64,000 nt of DNA from Arthrobacter sp. C2 (GTDB lineage: Bacteria; Actinomycetota; Actinomycetes; Actinomycetales; Micrococcaceae): the NCBI GenBank assembly GCA_024207135.1, contig CP042428.1, forward strand, positions 434,001-498,000, written 5' to 3'. The translations under genes were made by a program, and so were the position numbers. The notes beneath the pieces are model-generated. The model was not told the DNA's origin. It saw only the letters and a list, made by a program, of their open reading frames with translations, and ran no database searches. How positions within the stretch are numbered: the first letter of the stretch is position 1; each line of letters starts with the position of its first letter. Positions 45,197 to 54,223 of the stretch are shown here, piece after piece.

Positions 45197-46237
45197 ATGA
45201 CCGCATCGCCGAACCCGCCGCCGGCCAGGGTCCGCACGCCCCGGGTCTGGCCGCTCTCGCTGTCGACCTTGGGCATCGTGCTGGCGGCCCACCTGGGCAG
45301 CTCGCTGCTGTGGCGTTCGCGGTTGTCGGACCCCGTGGCCACCCACTGGGGCGGTTCCGGGGTGGCCGACGGGACCGGCAGCCTCACCACCCACGTGCTG
45401 GTTGGCGCCTTCACCCTCGTGCTGCTGGGCATCCTCATGCCGGTCTCTGCAAGCAGTCTCGCGGGGGCCGCGGGCCGCAGCGGGGTCCCGCTGATGGCGG
45501 GCCTGGGCAATTGCCTGGTGGTCGGCATCGGAGGGATGTTCCTCTCCGGACTGGTCGGCCAGCCGGACAAACCCGCGGCACTGGGCACCCGGATGGACGG
45601 CACGATGCTGGTTGCCGGCATCGTGCTGGGCGTGCTGTGGGGAATCGGCTCCGCACTGCTGGTCCGTTCCGCACTGCCGCCCAGGGCCCCTGCGGAGGGC
45701 TCCGCGTCGCCAAGCGCGGAGTCAGCCGCACACGCGTTTGCCCCCGGGACCGTGATTGCTTCCACGGTGCGCGGACCAGCCTGGATGCTGGGCCTCATGC
45801 CGGTCCTGGCCGTGGGCATGGCAGCGCTTGGAATCACCGCAGGGAGGGACAGTCCGGTCGCCCTCTGGTCCATGGTGCCCGGCATCGCCATCGTGCTGGG
45901 GGCCGGCGCAACCTGCCTGGCCGGAAAGGTGGTGGCCAACGATGCCGGCATCCGCGTCTACGGCGGCGGGTTCCTCAAGATGCTGCACGTCAAGCCCTCC
46001 GACATCGAGCAGGCCGAGGCACGTGAGATCACCCCGGCCGAATTCGGCGGCTGGGGCCTGCGGGTCAGCGGCGCGGGCATCGCCTTCATCATGGGAGCCG
46101 GCCCGGGCGTGATCGTGCAGCGCCCGCGCGGGGGAGCGCGCATCTACTCGGTGGCCACCATGGCCGACGCCCAGGCGATGGCCGGGCTGCTCAACTCGCT
46201 GGCCGCCGGACGGCGCCAGGCCGGGTCATCAACTTAG
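45197..46237 (+). CDS. DUF1648-type membrane protein
   Basis: Integral membrane protein of 346 residues. The DUF1648 signature appears as LSDPVATHWGGSGVADG after the first helix. About six hydrophobic segments follow, and the C-terminal region looks like a cytoplasmic domain with mixed strands. Function unknown. A TATGCT -10-like element lies at 45147-45152. The stop comes 69 bases before the rpiB start. Confidence 0.82.
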   Translation: MTASPNPPPARVRTPRVWPLSLSTLGIVLAAHLGSSLLWRSRLSDPVATHWGGSGVADGTGSLTTHVLVGAFTLVLLGILMPVSASSLAGAAGRSGVPLMAGLGNCLVVGIGGMFLSGLVGQPDKPAALGTRMDGTMLVAGIVLGVLWGIGSALLVRSALPPRAPAEGSASPSAESAAHAFAPGTVIASTVRGPAWMLGLMPVLAVGMAALGITAGRDSPVALWSMVPGIAIVLGAGATCLAGKVVANDAGIRVYGGGFLKMLHVKPSDIEQAEAREITPAEFGGWGLRVSGAGIAFIMGAGPGVIVQRPRGGARIYSVATMADAQAMAGLLNSLAAGRRQAGSST

Positions 46238-46306
46238 TCCCCGGCCGGGCCCGCCGCTAGGCTGGTTCCTGCATCCCGCCTTCACCACCGCCTAAGGACA
46301 AATCAC

Positions 46307-46780
46307 ATGCGCGTTCACATTGCCACAGACCACGCAGGCCTCGAGCTCAGCGCCCACCTGATCACCCACCTCGCCGCCAAGGGCTTCGAGATGGTCGACC
46401 ACGGGCCCACCGCCTACGACGCCGAGGACGACTACCCCTCGTTCTGCATCAACGCGGCCCTGGCCGTGGTCGCCGACCGCGCCACCGGGCTGGACTCGCT
46501 GGGCATCGTGCTGGGCGGATCGGGCAACGGCGAACAGATCGCCGCCAACAAGGTCGTCGGCATCCGCGCCGCCCTGGCCTGGAACCTGGACACCGCACGC
46601 CTGGCCCGCGAGCACAACGACGCCAACGTGGTGGCTGTGGGCGGCCGCCAGCATTCGCTGGAAGAAGCCACCGAAATCATCGAGGCGTTCCTGGCCGAGC
46701 CGTTCTCCAACGTGGAGCGCCACATCCGCCGCATCGGCAAGATCGCCACCTATGAGACCACCGGCGAGGTCGTGGCCTAG
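46307..46780 (+). CDS. rpiB: Ribose-5-phosphate isomerase B
   Basis: Interconverts ribose 5-phosphate and ribulose 5-phosphate. The 157-residue protein has the RpiB start MRVHIATDHAG and the active-site loop GGSGNGEQIAANK. Ser72 replaces the catalytic cysteine of the E. coli enzyme and Glu76 is the likely base, as in mycobacterial RpiB. An AAGGAC site precedes the ATG. The nei gene follows 17 bases later, so the two form an operon. Confidence 0.95.
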   Translation: MRVHIATDHAGLELSAHLITHLAAKGFEMVDHGPTAYDAEDDYPSFCINAALAVVADRATGLDSLGIVLGGSGNGEQIAANKVVGIRAALAWNLDTARLAREHNDANVVAVGGRQHSLEEATEIIEAFLAEPFSNVERHIRRIGKIATYETTGEVVA

Positions 46781-46797
46781 CGAAGGCCGCCAGCACC

Positions 46798-47766
46798 ATG
46801 CCCGAAGGCCACTCCGTACACCGCCTTGCCCGCCAATTCGACGACGTCTTTGGCGGGCAGGTTTTGGCCGTATCCTCCCCGCAGGGCCGCTTCGCGCCCG
46901 CGGCCCGGCTGATCGACGGGGCCAGGCTTGCCACCTCGCACGCCCACGGCAAGCAGCTGTTCCTGGGATTCGAGAACGACCTGGTGCTGCGCGTGCACCT
47001 GGGGCTCTACGGGGCCTGGAGCTTCGGGGGAGACGAGCACTTCACCGGGGCCTCCTCCATCGGCGCGCCGCGCAAGGTGGGGGAGACCGAGCAGGGGCCC
47101 GACGCGGATGCCGGCCCCTACCAGGGCCCTCCCGAACCCGTGGGCCAGGTCCGCGCCCGGCTGGTCTCCGCCCACGGGTGGGCCGACCTGCGCGGACCCA
47201 GTGCCTGCGAGGTGCTCACGCCCCAGGAGGCGGGCAGCGTGCGTGCCAAGCTCGGCCCGGACCCGCTGACGGCCGCGGCCGGGGAATTCGAACTGGCCAA
47301 GGGGCGCGGCACCGCCCTCGCGCACCAGCGGGCCGCACGCGCTGCGCGCAAGGAATTCGTCTCGCGCCTGGCCGGCAAGAAGACGCCCGTGGGCACCGCG
47401 CTGATGGACCAAGCGGTCTTGGCAGGGGTTGGCAACATCTACCGCGCAGAAACCCTCTTTCGCACGCGCCTTGACCCGTTCACGCCCAGCTGCGACATTT
47501 CGGCGCGCAAGGCCGGTGTGTTGTGGGACGACATCGTCTCCATCATGGCCGACGGGGTGCGCGACGGGAAGATCATCACCACCCGACCCGAGCACCGCGG
47601 ACCGGGCCCGGTCTGGCCCCAAAACGCCTACTACACCTACCAGCGCCAGGGCCGCACCTGCCGCTTGTGCACCTCCGCGATCTCCCTGAGCGAGGTCGCC
47701 GGACGCAAGCTCTACTGGTGCCCCGGCTGCCAGCGGCGGGCCGGTGCCCGCCCCGGCGGAACCTAG
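46798..47766 (+). CDS. nei: Endonuclease VIII-like DNA glycosylase
   Basis: Bifunctional glycosylase/AP lyase repairing oxidised bases. The 322-residue protein begins MPEGHSVHRLA, the Nei-type catalytic N-terminus (Pro2, Glu3); the helix-two-turn-helix contains AVLAGVGNIYRAE; and a C-terminal zinc finger is formed by CRLC and CPGC. An internal insertion of about 20 residues (around 90-110) is Gly/Pro-rich. Co-transcribed with rpiB, as in mycobacteria (Rv2464c-Rv2465c). Confidence 0.93.
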   Translation: MPEGHSVHRLARQFDDVFGGQVLAVSSPQGRFAPAARLIDGARLATSHAHGKQLFLGFENDLVLRVHLGLYGAWSFGGDEHFTGASSIGAPRKVGETEQGPDADAGPYQGPPEPVGQVRARLVSAHGWADLRGPSACEVLTPQEAGSVRAKLGPDPLTAAAGEFELAKGRGTALAHQRAARAARKEFVSRLAGKKTPVGTALMDQAVLAGVGNIYRAETLFRTRLDPFTPSCDISARKAGVLWDDIVSIMADGVRDGKIITTRPEHRGPGPVWPQNAYYTYQRQGRTCRLCTSAISLSEVAGRKLYWCPGCQRRAGARPGGT

Positions 47767-48085
47767 CCGCACTCGTCCGCCGGAAACGGACCGCTCGGCC
47801 CGACGGGACCGCCGTGCACCGGATCCCGACGGCCTCCCATCCAGAGGCCCGGTGCCGCATTGCTCAGCGATGACAGGCAGCAGGCCAAATTCCGCGGGCA
47901 TGAGGGGTGCAGACACCGCAGCGGTGCAGCAAATGGCACCTGCCTTGGCGTGATCCACATGGGCGCGGGGTCTTGGGAACTTCCGTGATGACAAGGATCG
48001 AGTCGTTTGGAGGCATGGATTTGCACGGTGCTGATTTGGGGTGCTAAGATTTTATCCGTTGCCACCGACAAGGTGTAGCAAATGC
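47767..48085. other. Intergenic region between nei and tRNA-Gly
   Basis: 319 bases with no gene I can support; the frames here have no protein-like character. The only recognisable element is the tRNA-Gly promoter at 48021-48050. Confidence 0.6.
48021..48050 (+). promoter_or_regulatory. Promoter of tRNA-Gly
   Basis: TTGCAC (-35, 48021-48026) and TAAGAT (-10, 48045-48050) with an 18-base spacer; the expected start is about 30 bases before the tRNA. Confidence 0.65.
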
Positions 48086-48159
48086 GGGGATGTAGCTTAA
48101 TGGTAAAGCCTCAGTCTTCCAAACTGATTACGCGGGTTCGATTCCCGTCATCCCCTCCA
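48086..48159 (+). tRNA. tRNA-Gly (anticodon TCC)
   Basis: Complete cloverleaf: acceptor GGGGATG/CATCCCC, anticodon loop CTTCCAA, T-arm GCGGG-TTCGATT-CCCGT and encoded CCA at 48157-48159. Terminator follows at once. Confidence 0.95.
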
Positions 48160-48164
48160 ATTGA

Positions 48165-48205
48165 GAGCGATTTGATTCCAAGGAATCAGGTCGTTCTTTT
48201 CTTTT
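48165..48205 (+). terminator. Terminator of tRNA-Gly
   Basis: Stem of 15 pairs (48165-48179 and 48182-48196, three or four of them G-T) with a 2-base loop, followed by TTTTCTTTT. Strong intrinsic terminator. Confidence 0.85.
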
Positions 48206-48493
48206 GTCCAAGCAATGGCATTCCACGTTTTCCTTTCCACGGTTCGGGCCATGTGACGTGCGTCCCTTTCCGGGGGATCGCCCGCGTCGGGGGGCAAAAT
48301 GTCGGCGCAACGGGGTCCGTGAACCGTCGAATTCCATGAAAACACGCGGCTTTCCCCCTCCCTTGAGTATGAATTTTGTTTTCCCGCGAATGCTTGTATG
48401 GTTATTCCGCGCCGTCGACGAATTCCAAACTTCTGGTTGACGGGCCGATTAGTAGAAATTTGTTTATTCCGCATAGACTGTTTCTGCACTAAT
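48206..48493. other. Intergenic region between tRNA-Gly and tRNA-Pro
   Basis: 288 bases, more AT-rich than the surroundings toward its end. No gene is visible. TAGACT at 48474-48479 is a plausible -10 element for tRNA-Pro, without a clear -35. Confidence 0.5.
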
Positions 48494-48568
48494 CGGGGTG
48501 TAGCTCAGCTTGGCTAGAGCGCGCGCTTTGGGAGCGTGAGGTCGCAGGTTCGAATCCTGTCACCCCGA
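48494..48568 (+). tRNA. tRNA-Pro (anticodon TGG)
   Basis: Acceptor CGGGGTG/CACCCCG, anticodon stem CGCGC/GCGTG with loop TTTGGGA, T-arm GCAGG-TTCGAAT-CCTGT. CCA is not encoded. It lies 81 bases before tig. Confidence 0.95.
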
Positions 48569-48575
48569 CTCTGTA

Positions 48576-48610
48576 TTCAACCCCGTAACGGATTCCGTTA
48601 CGGGGTTGAA
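48576..48610 (+). terminator. Hairpin between tRNA-Pro and tig
   Basis: Perfect 16-base stem (48576-48591 and 48595-48610) with a 3-base loop but no T run. It ends 40 bases before the tig start, so it could end the tRNA transcript, or be a processing signal or leader structure for tig. Confidence 0.65.
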
Positions 48611-48649
48611 GTCCAGTCAGACCAAACAACACACCAGGAGTACACCGCT

Positions 48650-50032
48650 GTGAAGAGCGCCGTCGAAACCCTCACCCCCACCCGGGTCAAGCTCACTGTT
48701 GAAGTTCCTTACGAGGAACTGAAGCCGCGCATTGCTGAGGCCTACAAGACCATCGCCAAGCAGATCCAGGTTCCCGGCTTCCGCGCCGGCAAGGTCCCGT
48801 CCCGCTTGATTGATCAGCGCGTCGGCCGTGGCTACGTCCTGGAAACTGCCATCAACGAAGGCATGAACACCTACTACCAGGCCGCCGTGACCGAGAACGA
48901 CATCGTTCCGCTCTCGCGCCCCGAGGTGGAAATCACCGAGACCCCGTCGGCCGAGACCGAAGGCGAAGGCCAGCTGGCCTTCCAGGTCGAGATCGACATC
49001 CGCCCGAGCATCGAACTGCCGGAGTACAAGGGCCTGGAAGTCACCGTTGACGCCACCGAAGCCGGCGAAGCCGACATCGAGAAGGCACTGGATGACCTGC
49101 GCGGCCGCTTCGGCACGCTCAAGGCCATCGAGCGCCCGGCCGCCGACCAGGACTTCATCACCCTTGACCTGACCGCTTCGGTCGACGGTGAAGAGGTCGA
49201 CTCGGCCACCGGCCTGTCCTACCAGGTTGGCACCGGCACCATGCTCGAGGGCATGGACGAGGCGGTCACCGGCCTGTCCGCAGGCGAAGACGCCACCTTT
49301 GAGACCAAGCTGGCCGGCGGTGAGCACGCAGGTGCCGCCGCACAGGTCAAGGTCACCGTCACCGCCGTCAAGGAGCGCGAGCTTCCCGAGGCCAACGACG
49401 ACTTTGCCCAGTTGGCTTCCGAATTCGACACCATGGACGAGCTGCGCGAATCCCTCGCGAAGGACGCAGCCGAGTCCAAGGTCATGGAGCAGGGCGTCGC
49501 CGCCCGCGACCTGGTCCTGGACAAGCTCATGGAGCTCGTCGAGGTTCCGGTTCCGGAATCCGTCATCACCGAGCAGGTTGAGCAGCACTTCGAGCAGGGC
49601 TCGCACACCGAAGGTGAAGAGCACGACACCGAAGAGCACCGTGCAGAGGTCAGCGAGAACACCGCCAAGGCCTTCAAGAACGAGATCGTGCTCGACGCCG
49701 TGGCCGAAGCAGAGAAGATCGGCGTTGCCCAGTCCGAACTGATCGACTACATCGTCCAGACCGCCGGCCAGTACGGCATGGACCCGAACCAGTTCGCGCA
49801 GATGCTCGACGGCGCCGGCCAGGTCCCGATGCTGGTTGGCGAAGTCCGCCGCCGCAAGGCACTTGCCAAGGTCCTGGAGCTGGCTGTCGTCACCGACACC
49901 CACGGCAACGTCGTGGACCTGTCCTCGTTCGTCAGCGCCGAGGGTGATGAAGAGGGCGAGTCCGCATCGTCGGCCTCTTCCGCATCGTCCGCTTCCTCGG
50001 CCTCGTCAGCTTCGGCAGCATCGGCCAAGTAG
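48650..50032 (+). CDS. tig: Trigger factor
   Basis: Ribosome-bound chaperone and peptidyl-prolyl isomerase. The 460-residue protein has the ribosome-binding domain with the [14 protein letters not shown] signature near residues 40-53, an FKBP-like domain with [15 protein letters not shown], and a helical C-terminal chaperone domain. The tail after about residue 435 is a run of Ala-Ser-Ser repeats. GTG start at 48650 with a CAGGAG site. Followed by clpP1P2-clpX as in most actinobacteria, with a terminator between. Confidence 0.96.
   Translation: MKSAVETLTPTRVKLTVEVPYEELKPRIAEAYKTIAKQIQVPGFRAGKVPSRLIDQRVGRGYVLETAINEGMNTYYQAAVTENDIVPLSRPEVEITETPSAETEGEGQLAFQVEIDIRPSIELPEYKGLEVTVDATEAGEADIEKALDDLRGRFGTLKAIERPAADQDFITLDLTASVDGEEVDSATGLSYQVGTGTMLEGMDEAVTGLSAGEDATFETKLAGGEHAGAAAQVKVTVTAVKERELPEANDDFAQLASEFDTMDELRESLAKDAAESKVMEQGVAARDLVLDKLMELVEVPVPESVITEQVEQHFEQGSHTEGEEHDTEEHRAEVSENTAKAFKNEIVLDAVAEAEKIGVAQSELIDYIVQTAGQYGMDPNQFAQMLDGAGQVPMLVGEVRRRKALAKVLELAVVTDTHGNVVDLSSFVSAEGDEEGESASSASSASSASSASSASAASAK
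49960..50029 (+). repeat. Ser/Ala codon repeat at the 3' end of tig
   Basis: About 23 codons alternating Ser-Ser-Ala, built from TCC, TCG, TCT, TCA, GCA, GCC and GCT. The codons are mixed rather than identical, so the repeat is kept at protein level more than at DNA level. Confidence 0.8.
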
Positions 50033-50062
50033 TCCGGCGCCGCCTCGTGCGGCATTGACTTC

Positions 50063-50105
50063 CACGCGTGGAGCCACCCGTCAAGGGTGGCTCCACGCGT
50101 GTTTT
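50063..50105 (+). terminator. Terminator of tig
   Basis: Perfect 17-base stem (50063-50079 and 50085-50101) with a 5-base loop, followed by TTTT. Confidence 0.93.
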
Positions 50106-50146
50106 AATCCCTCTTTTAAGCCGACGGCGATGCCCGCGGCGGCGAC

Positions 50147-50164
50147 CATGCGCCGACAGCGAAC
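50147..50164 (+). promoter_or_regulatory. Candidate ClgR box upstream of clpP1
   Basis: CGCCGACAGCGAAC (50151-50164) fits the CGC-Y-N-A-N-R-GCG-WWS core that I recall for the Clp regulator ClgR of Corynebacterium and Streptomyces. The two upstream W positions do not match. It lies about 120 bases before clpP1, a known ClgR target. Confidence 0.45.
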
Positions 50165-50280
50165 AGTTGCCCCTGCACTGCCAAAGTCACTGGCCAAGGC
50201 AGTAATGTTCAAGGAAGTAAAGAGCCAATGGCCCGACGGACAGAACATCGGGCCACGGCATCACGGAGAGGTATCAGAAC

Positions 50281-50901
50281 ATGTCCAGTGACTCCCGCAC
50301 TCCCACAATGGCTTCGGTAGATCCGGCCCAGCGTGAGGACTACATCTACAACCGGCTCCTCAAGGAGCGCATCATCTGGCTCGGCACCGAGGTGAGCGAC
50401 GCGAACGCAAACGCCATCTGCTCCCAGCTGCTCCTGCTCTCGGCCGAGGACTCGGACAAGGACATCTGGCTGTACATCAACTCCCCGGGTGGATCGATCA
50501 CCGCCGGCATGGCCATCTACGACACCATGCAGTACATCCCCAACGATGTCGTCACCGTCGCCACCGGCCTGGCCGCGTCCATGGGACAGTTCCTGCTGTC
50601 CTCCGGCACCCCGGGCAAGCGCTACGCAACCCCGAACGCCCGCATCCTGATGCACCAGCCTTCCGGGGGCATCGGCGGCACCGCCTCGGACATCCGCATC
50701 CAGGCCGAACTGATCCTTCACATGAAGAAGGTCATGAGCGAGCTGACCGCACAGCAGACCGGCCAGACCGTCGAGACCATCCTCAAGGACAACGAGCGCG
50801 ACAAGTGGTTCACCGCCGCTGAAGGCCTCGAGTACGGCTTCTTTGACCACATCGCCCAGTCCTCCGGCATCGTCTCCGGTGGCGGCGGGGTCGCGAAGTA
50901 A
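50281..50901 (+). CDS. clpP1: ATP-dependent Clp protease proteolytic subunit ClpP1
   Basis: Serine peptidase ring subunit. The 206-residue protein has the nucleophile Ser100 in GLAASMGQF, His125 in LMHQPSGG and the aspartate expected near residue 174. It forms a mixed ClpP1P2 tetradecamer with the neighbouring paralogue in actinobacteria. The ATG at 50281 was chosen; an ATG at 50308 could give a shorter N-terminus. A GAGAGG site lies upstream. Confidence 0.96.
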   Translation: MSSDSRTPTMASVDPAQREDYIYNRLLKERIIWLGTEVSDANANAICSQLLLLSAEDSDKDIWLYINSPGGSITAGMAIYDTMQYIPNDVVTVATGLAASMGQFLLSSGTPGKRYATPNARILMHQPSGGIGGTASDIRIQAELILHMKKVMSELTAQQTGQTVETILKDNERDKWFTAAEGLEYGFFDHIAQSSGIVSGGGGVAK

Positions 50902-50945
50902 CGCGACGGAACCCGGCAGACCTAACTGATTTCCCAGGAGAAACG

Positions 50946-51608
50946 ATGAATTTCACCCCGCATGCCACCTCCGGCGAAACGCCCTCGGCACGCTACATCC
51001 TTCCGCAGTTCGAAGAGCGCACCCCGTACGGGTTCAAGCGCCAGGACCCGTACGCGAAGCTTTTCGAAGACCGCATCATCTTCCTTGGCACACAGGTGGA
51101 CGACGCATCGGCCGACGATGTCATGGCGCAGCTGCTGGTCCTCGAGTCCATGGACCCGGAACGCGACATCACCTTGTACATCAACTCGCCCGGTGGTTCC
51201 TTCACCGCGATGACCGCGATCTACGACACCATGCAGTTCATCCGCCCCGAGGTCCAGACCGTGTGCCTGGGCCAGGCAGCCAGCGCCGCTGCGGTGCTGC
51301 TTGCCGGCGGAACCCCGGGCAAGCGCCTGGCGCTGCCCAACGCCCGCGTGCTGATCCACCAGCCGGCCATGGGCGGTGGCGAACGCGGCACCGCCTCGGA
51401 CCTGCAGATCCAGGCCGAAGAGGTCATGCGCATGCGCTCCTGGCTGGAAAACACCCTCGCCGGGCACAGCAACAAGACCGCGGAAGAGGTCGGCAACGAC
51501 ATCGAGCGCGACCTGTACATGACCGCGGCCGAGGCCAAGGAATACGGCCTGATCGACGAGGTCCTGTCCCCGCGCAAGATCAAGCCCCAGGGCACCATCA
51601 CCCGCTAA
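50946..51608 (+). CDS. clpP2: ATP-dependent Clp protease proteolytic subunit ClpP2
   Basis: Second ClpP subunit, 220 residues, 44 bases after clpP1 with a CAGGAG site. Catalytic residues are Ser113 in GQAASAAAV and His138 in LIHQPAMGG. The N-terminus is longer than that of ClpP1, consistent with a cleaved propeptide. Confidence 0.96.
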   Translation: MNFTPHATSGETPSARYILPQFEERTPYGFKRQDPYAKLFEDRIIFLGTQVDDASADDVMAQLLVLESMDPERDITLYINSPGGSFTAMTAIYDTMQFIRPEVQTVCLGQAASAAAVLLAGGTPGKRLALPNARVLIHQPAMGGGERGTASDLQIQAEEVMRMRSWLENTLAGHSNKTAEEVGNDIERDLYMTAAEAKEYGLIDEVLSPRKIKPQGTITR

Positions 51609-51772
51609 AGACGGGACTTGACGAACGGGCGGCCCGCGTCGCGGCGCGAAATATGCGCACCAAGGGCCGCCCGTTCGTCCATTCTGACGGCGCTCTGTCA
51701 TAGAGTTAAGACAGTTAAGCACTTCCGGTCTCTCGGGCCGGTCTTACCGGTACCAGATAGGGGACCAACACG

Positions 51773-53065
51773 ATGGCACGCATGGGTGAAGGGTCTGATC
51801 TGCTCAAGTGTTCCTTCTGCGGCAAGAGCCAGAAGCAGGTTCGCAAACTGATCGCCGGCCACGGCGTCTACATCTGCACCGAATGCATCGAGCTCTGCAA
51901 CGAGATCATCGAGGAAGAGCTCGCCGAGGTCGAAGAGGGCGTTGCCTTCGAGCTGCCCAAGCCGAAGGAAATCTTCGACTCGCTGCAGGAATACGTCATC
52001 GGGCAGGAGGGCGCCAAGCGCTCGCTCGCGGTGGCGGTCTACAACCACTACAAGCGCATCCAGGGCGGGGCCGCGGCCAAGTCCGTCTCGACGCTCTCCG
52101 ACGCCAATTCCCTCGACGAGGTCGAGGTGGCCAAGTCCAACATCCTGTTGATCGGCCCCACCGGCTGCGGCAAGACCTACCTGGCCCAGACGCTGGCCCG
52201 CCGCCTGAACGTCCCCTTCGCCGTCGCCGATGCCACCGCGCTCACCGAGGCCGGCTACGTGGGAGAGGACGTCGAGAACATCCTGCTCAAGCTCATCCAG
52301 GCCGCCGACTACGACGTCAAGAAGGCCGAGCAGGGCATCATCTACATCGATGAGATCGACAAGATCTCCCGCAAGAGCGAAAACCCCTCGATCACCCGGG
52401 ATGTCTCGGGCGAGGGCGTGCAGCAGGCGCTGCTGAAGATCCTCGAGGGCACGGTCGCCGCGGTACCGCCGCAGGGCGGACGCAAGCACCCGCACCAGGA
52501 GTTCATCCAGCTGGACACCACCAATGTGCTGTTCATCGTCGCCGGCGCCTTCGCCGGGCTCGAGGAAATCATTTCCTCCCGCGCCGGACGCAAGGGCATC
52601 GGATTCGGCGCCCCGCTCTCGGCACTGAAGTCCGAGGAAGCCTCCTACTCGGATGTGCGCCCCGAGGACCTGCTGAAGTTCGGGCTCATTCCCGAGTTCA
52701 TCGGCCGCCTGCCGGTGATCAGCACCGTGGAAAAGCTCGACCGCGAGGCGCTGATCAAGATCCTGTCCGAGCCGAAGAACGCGCTGATCAAGCAGTACCA
52801 GAAGATGTTCCGCATGGACGGGGTGGAATTGTCCTTCGAGCTGGGCGCGCTGGAGGCCATTGCGGACCTAGCACTTGCCCGGGACACCGGTGCCCGCGGG
52901 CTGCGCGCCATCCTGGAAGAAACCCTGAGCTCCACCATGTTCGAGATGCCGAGCCGCGACGATGTCGCCGAGGTCGTCATCACCGCCGACGTGGTGCTCA
53001 ACGGGGCCGAACCCACCTTGATCTCCGCGCAGGTCGCCGACAAACGCGGCAAGAAGTCCGCCTAG
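51773..53065 (+). CDS. clpX: ATP-dependent Clp protease ATP-binding subunit ClpX
   Basis: AAA+ unfoldase that feeds substrates into ClpP1P2. The 430-residue protein has the N-terminal zinc-binding domain with Cys13, Cys16, Cys35 and Cys38, Walker A GPTGCGKT near residue 125, Walker [10 protein letters not shown], the sensor/arginine-finger region [17 protein letters not shown] and a C-terminal small domain. It is separated from clpP2 by 164 bases with its own promoter region. Confidence 0.98.
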   Translation: MARMGEGSDLLKCSFCGKSQKQVRKLIAGHGVYICTECIELCNEIIEEELAEVEEGVAFELPKPKEIFDSLQEYVIGQEGAKRSLAVAVYNHYKRIQGGAAAKSVSTLSDANSLDEVEVAKSNILLIGPTGCGKTYLAQTLARRLNVPFAVADATALTEAGYVGEDVENILLKLIQAADYDVKKAEQGIIYIDEIDKISRKSENPSITRDVSGEGVQQALLKILEGTVAAVPPQGGRKHPHQEFIQLDTTNVLFIVAGAFAGLEEIISSRAGRKGIGFGAPLSALKSEEASYSDVRPEDLLKFGLIPEFIGRLPVISTVEKLDREALIKILSEPKNALIKQYQKMFRMDGVELSFELGALEAIADLALARDTGARGLRAILEETLSSTMFEMPSRDDVAEVVITADVVLNGAEPTLISAQVADKRGKKSA

Positions 53066-53136
53066 CCATGCAGTTGGACGCCACCGTGAAGCGCGGCGTC
53101 CCGATTGCCCTGTTATCCAACTGAAGGAGAAGTACG

Positions 53137-53784
53137 TTGTCCGAGAAGACGCACGTTGATTTTTGGTTCGATCCGGCCTGCCCCTTTGCCTGGGCGACGT
53201 CCCGCTGGGTGCTCGAGGTCGAGAAGGTGCGCGACATCGAGGTGGCGTGGCACGTCATGTCGCTCTCGGTGCTCAACGACGGCCGTGAGGACCTGAGCGA
53301 GCACTACCGCGAATTCGTGGCCAAGGGCTGGGGACCGGTGCGCGTGCTGATCGCTGCCGCGCAGAAGCACGGCGACGCGGTGCTGGGCGATCTCTACACC
53401 GCCATGGGCGAGCTGCTGCACTACGAAAAGGTCGAAGACTACAGCGAGGTCATTTCCCGCGCCCTGGCCACGGCCGGACTCGAGCCGGAACTGGCCGACG
53501 CCGCCACTGGCACCGAGTTCGACGAGGCACTCAAGGCCAGCCACAACGACGGGATTTCCCGCGTGGGCCAGGACGTCGGCACCCCCGTCATCGCACTGAA
53601 CGGCACCGCATTCTTCGGACCGGTCATCACCCGGATCCCCGTGGGCGAGGAGGCCGGAAAGCTCTTTGACGCCGCGGTCACCCTGGCCTCGTTCCCGTAC
53701 TTCTTCGAGATCAAGCGGTCCCGGACCGAAAACCCGCAGTTTGACCTCGAAGCGGCCGGCGGCAAAAACGTGTCAATGGCCTAA
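53137..53784 (+). CDS. DsbA-fold protein related to mycothiol-dependent nitroreductase
   Basis: Thioredoxin-fold protein of 215 residues with an inserted helical domain, like the FrnE/Rv2466c group that uses mycothiol. The start VDFWFDPACPFAWATSRWV aligns with that family, but the active site reads Cys15-Pro-Phe-Ala18, so the second cysteine of the expected CPWC is missing. The cis-proline region is VGTPVIALNG. TTG start at 53137 after GAAGGAGAAG. Its place between clpX and valS matches the Rv2466c neighbourhood only loosely. Confidence 0.85.
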   Translation: MSEKTHVDFWFDPACPFAWATSRWVLEVEKVRDIEVAWHVMSLSVLNDGREDLSEHYREFVAKGWGPVRVLIAAAQKHGDAVLGDLYTAMGELLHYEKVEDYSEVISRALATAGLEPELADAATGTEFDEALKASHNDGISRVGQDVGTPVIALNGTAFFGPVITRIPVGEEAGKLFDAAVTLASFPYFFEIKRSRTENPQFDLEAAGGKNVSMA

Positions 53785-53804
53785 AGCGCCAACATTCGAT
53801 GCGA

Positions 53805-53840
53805 GGGGCCCGGGAAAACCACAGAGTTTTCCCGGGCCCC
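53805..53840 (+). terminator. Terminator of the DsbA-fold gene
   Basis: Perfect 15-base stem (53805-53819 and 53826-53840) with a 6-base loop; only TTG follows, so strength is uncertain. Confidence 0.75.
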
Positions 53841-54141
53841 TTGCCCGTTAAGGGGCCGGCGCGTATAAAAGAGATACGCATCACTACCGGAATGATGCCG
53901 AACAAAAACCGAATTCGTGGTGACGGACTATTGGAATCTCTTCTAGCCCGGCTGTAACAGCGATGCAGCAAGACCCGCGCAACGAGGATTTTGTCCGGTT
54001 CTCAAAGTCAACGCTGTACGAGAACCAACACCGAGTCGAAGCCCCTCCGACAGTAGTTTTGTCAGCCGAAGGGGCTTCCCCTCTGTCCGCCACCAGCTGG
54101 CGTGACCGAACGCAGGGGAAGCGCTGCTTCGACGGATGATA
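53841..54141. other. Structured intergenic region, possible non-coding RNA
   Basis: 301 bases without a protein gene, more AT-rich than the flanks. Inverted repeats follow one another: GCGTAT/ATACGC (53861-53866, 53874-53879), GCATCA/TGATGC (53878-53883, 53893-53898), GGTTCTC/GAGAACC (53997-54003, 54020-54026) and GAAGCCCCT/AGGGGCTTC (54038-54046, 54070-54078). TATAAA at 53864 resembles a -10 element. I cannot assign it to a known RNA family. Confidence 0.35.
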
Positions 54142-54144
54142 CGA

Positions 54145-54190
54145 CGAGGGCGCCGTTCCACTCCCCGCGGGGATGGGAACGACGCCCTCG
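54145..54190 (-). terminator. Terminator of valS
   Basis: Long stem (CGAGGGCG...CGTTCC at 54145-54158 with its complement at 54177-54190, one bulge), downstream of the valS stop on the minus strand. Confidence 0.75.
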
Positions 54191-54223
54191 TTGTGTGTTG
54201 CCTGTCGCGGCAACGGACGCTTG

